From Rhodococcus rhodochrous (GTDB taxonomy: Bacteria; Actinomycetota; Actinomycetes; Mycobacteriales; Mycobacteriaceae): a stretch of 64,000 nt of DNA. The notes under the pieces were generated by a model. That model was not told the DNA's origin and searched no databases. It was given only the letters and a program-made list of their open reading frames with translations. Location: positions 1,984,001 to 2,048,000 of the forward strand of contig NZ_CP027557.1 in the NCBI RefSeq assembly GCF_014854695.1, given 5' to 3'. Positions within the stretch are counted from its first letter, which is position 1; each line of letters starts with the position of its first letter. Shown here piece after piece: positions 62,072 to 64,000 of the stretch. A program made the translations under genes and the position numbers.

Positions 62072-63529
62072 ATGTCCCGCTTCATCGACCGGGTGGTGCT
62101 GCACGTCAGCGCCGGTAAGGGCGGCAACGGCTGCGCCTCCGTCCACCGCGAGAAGTTCAAGCCGCTCGGCGGCCCCGACGGCGGTAACGGAGGCAACGGC
62201 GGCGACGTCGTCCTCGAAGTCGACCGCAACGTCCACACCCTGCTCGACTTCCACTTCCACCAGCACGCCAAGGCGACCAACGGTGCCCAGGGCGCCGGCG
62301 GCCACCGCAACGGTGCCAACGGCGGCGACCTCGTCCTGAAGGTTCCCGACGGCACCGTCGTGCTCGACCGCGACGGACGGATCCTCGCCGACCTCGTGGG
62401 CACCGGCACGCGTTTCGTCGCCGCGCACGGCGGTCGCGGTGGTCTCGGCAATGCCGCACTCGCGTCGAAGGCACGCAAGGCCCCCGGCTTCGCGCTGCTC
62501 GGTGAGGAGGGTGAGGAACTCGATCTCGTCCTCGAACTGAAGTCCGTCGCCGACGTCGGTCTCGTGGGCTTCCCCTCGGCCGGCAAGTCGTCGCTCGTGT
62601 CGGTGCTCTCGGCCGCGAAGCCGAAGATCGCCGACTACCCGTTCACCACCCTCGTGCCGAATCTCGGTGTGGTGCAGTCGGGCGACACGACCTTCACCGT
62701 CGCCGACGTGCCCGGCCTGATCCCCGGCGCCAGTGAGGGCCGCGGTCTCGGCCTCGACTTCCTCCGTCATCTCGAGCGCTGCGCCGTGCTCGCGCACGTC
62801 GTCGACTGCGCGACCCTCGAACCCGGCCGCGACCCGATCTCCGACATCGACGCGCTCGAGGCCGAACTCGCCGCCTACCAGCCCGCGTTGTCGGGCGACA
62901 GCGGACTCGGCGACCTCGCCGAGCGCCCCCGCATCGTGATCCTCAACAAGGCCGACGTGCCCGACGCGAAGGAACTCGCCGAGTTCGTCACCCCCGAACT
63001 CGAGGCCCGCGGCTGGCCGGTCTTCACGATCTCGGCCGTGAGCCGCGACGGCCTGCGTCCGCTGACGTTCGCGCTCGCGAAGATGGTCGACGAATACCGC
63101 GAGGCACATCCGCCGGCCGCGCCGACCCGCCCGGTGATCCGTCCCGTCGCCCGCGACGAGGAGGCCTTCACCGTGGTCCGCGATCCCGAGGTGCCCGGCG
63201 GATTCATCGTGCGGGGCACCCGCCCCGAGCGGTGGGTGCGCCAGACGGCCTTCGACAACGACGAGGCCGTCGGTTACCTCGCCGACCGCCTCGCACGTCT
63301 CGGCGTCGAGGACAAGCTCGTCAAGCTCGGCGCGGAACCCGGATGCTGGGTCACCATCGGCGAGGTCGGCTTCGAGTGGGAACCGCAGACGCAGGCCGGC
63401 GTGGACGTCGTGCCCACCGGTCGCGGCACCGACGCCCGCCTCGACCAGGTCGACCGCGTCGGCGCCGCCGAACGTCGCCACGCCAAGAAGGTGCGCCGCG
63501 GTCTGGCCACCGACGACGAGTTCGAGTAA
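62072..63529 (+). CDS. obg: GTPase ObgE/CgtA
   Basis: A 485-residue essential GTPase of 50S assembly and stress control. The glycine-rich Obg fold ([35 protein letters not shown]) spans about 1-160. The G domain has G1 GFPSAGKSS (about 167), G3 DVPGL (about 211) and G4 NKAD (292-295). A C-terminal OCT domain ([24 protein letters not shown]) is present. GAGAAGG precedes the ATG at 62072. It lies in the standard rplU-rpmA-obg-proB order. Confidence 0.97.
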   Translation: MSRFIDRVVLHVSAGKGGNGCASVHREKFKPLGGPDGGNGGNGGDVVLEVDRNVHTLLDFHFHQHAKATNGAQGAGGHRNGANGGDLVLKVPDGTVVLDRDGRILADLVGTGTRFVAAHGGRGGLGNAALASKARKAPGFALLGEEGEELDLVLELKSVADVGLVGFPSAGKSSLVSVLSAAKPKIADYPFTTLVPNLGVVQSGDTTFTVADVPGLIPGASEGRGLGLDFLRHLERCAVLAHVVDCATLEPGRDPISDIDALEAELAAYQPALSGDSGLGDLAERPRIVILNKADVPDAKELAEFVTPELEARGWPVFTISAVSRDGLRPLTFALAKMVDEYREAHPPAAPTRPVIRPVARDEEAFTVVRDPEVPGGFIVRGTRPERWVRQTAFDNDEAVGYLADRLARLGVEDKLVKLGAEPGCWVTIGEVGFEWEPQTQAGVDVVPTGRGTDARLDQVDRVGAAERRHAKKVRRGLATDDEFE

Positions 63530-63580
63530 CCGGCCCCGCGTTCCCACCGTTCAGGAAGCCCGAAGCGTACCGAGGAGAAC

Positions 63581-64000
63581 ATGAGCGACACCCGGGAGGT
63601 CGTCTCCCACGCCCGCAGCGTAGTGGTCAAGATCGGCTCGTCGGCGATCACGAGCCTGGTGGGTGGGCTCGACCGTGGCCGGCTCGATCGTCTCGTCGAT
63701 GCCATCGAGGCCCGGATCCGCACGGGTTCGAGTGTCGTCGTGGTCTCCTCGGGTGCGGTCGGTGCCGGGCTCGCACCGCTCGGTCTCACGAGTCGGCCGC
63801 GTGATCTCGCGACGAAGCAGGCTGCGGCCAGCGTCGGGCAGCTCACCCTCGCTCACGCCTGGGGCACCTCCTTCGCCCGCTACGACCGCACCGTGGGCCA
63901 GGTGCTGCTCACCGCCGACGACATCGGCCGGCGCATTCAGCATCGCAACGCGCAACGCACCCTCGACCGGCTGCGTTCGCTCGGGGCGGTCCCGGTGGTC
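63581..64000 (+). CDS. proB: Glutamate 5-kinase (5' part, cut by window edge)
   Basis: The first 140 residues of an amino acid kinase: [22 protein letters not shown] (phosphate-binding Lys/Gly loop), [20 protein letters not shown], and [20 protein letters not shown] followed by GQVLLTADD. These are standard ProB motifs. It performs the first step of proline synthesis, phosphorylating glutamate. GAGGAG lies 7 nt upstream of the ATG. The frame runs open to the right edge; the rest, including any PUA domain, is outside the window. Confidence 0.95.
   Translation, partial: MSDTREVVSHARSVVVKIGSSAITSLVGGLDRGRLDRLVDAIEARIRTGSSVVVVSSGAVGAGLAPLGLTSRPRDLATKQAAASVGQLTLAHAWGTSFARYDRTVGQVLLTADDIGRRIQHRNAQRTLDRLRSLGAVPVV

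Overview
The window is high-GC actinobacterial DNA and most resembles a Rhodococcus-type member of the Mycobacteriales. Evidence: mycobacterial gene order, a mycothiol-type DsbA protein, the aa3-oxidase subunit CtaJ, a clpP1-clpP2 pair, RNase E with an IF2N-like N-terminus, and many GTG and leaderless starts. No phage genes, transposases, integrases, rRNA or CRISPR arrays were seen. Organism assignment and family names come from reading the sequence, not from a database search.

Two ends of the window are conserved core. Positions 1-22035 hold glbO, an HNH nuclease, ctaJ, a DUF5130 gene, pepN, a CPWC nitroreductase-like gene, rpiB, a Nei/Fpg glycosylase, tRNA-Gly, tRNA-Pro, tig, clpP1, clpP2 and clpX, in the order known around M. 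tuberculosis Rv2470-Rv2457c. Positions 52388-64000 hold valS, folC, a DUF4233 gene, ndk, rne, rplU, rpmA, obg and the start of proB (Rv2448c-Rv2439c order). Two accessory patches sit in the left block: a sulfone-sulfur pair (sfnB-sfnG, 7.6-10.2 kb) and a minus-strand set (11.5-16.6 kb) of a YbdK-type carboxylate-amine ligase, a formaldehyde-dehydrogenase-like zinc ADH, two unknown proteins and a WS/DGAT-like protein without its catalytic motif.

Between clpX and valS lie about 30 kb of accessory metabolism. First (22.1-32.4 kb) is an acyl-CoA cluster: a truncated, motif-degenerate FadD-like protein, an SDR, a TetR regulator, then thiolase, two-domain acyl-CoA dehydrogenase, MaoC hydratase, PaaI thioesterase, SDR and a lipoprotein lipase in one run. 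It looks like steroid side-chain or branched-acyl beta-oxidation. Two promoters in it share an 18-bp motif.

Second (32.4-46.2 kb) is a nitrogen/C1 cluster: fdhD, amtB, an XRE-cupin regulator, and a minus-strand run of type III glutamine synthetase, three split glutamate-synthase-like proteins (MgsA/B/C type), an M20 amidohydrolase, HutD and a single-chain FAD amine oxidase. Divergent from it is a three-gene operon like the heme-dependent oxidative N-demethylase (dimethylamine monooxygenase) systems. Together they suggest stepwise N-demethylation of methylated amines with capture of methylamine nitrogen through gamma-glutamylmethylamide and N-methylglutamate. This is the best candidate for an incompletely described system here.

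Third (46.2-52.3 kb) is a mixed set: a winged-helix protein, an acetyltransferase, an internally deleted flavodoxin-like protein, a membrane protein, a PdxK/ThiD kinase, an S9 peptidase and a YtxH-like protein.

A recurring regulatory theme is a TANNNT hexamer ending 6 nt (once 7) before the start codon, predicting leaderless mRNAs. In two cases the TAG stop of the preceding gene forms part of that hexamer.
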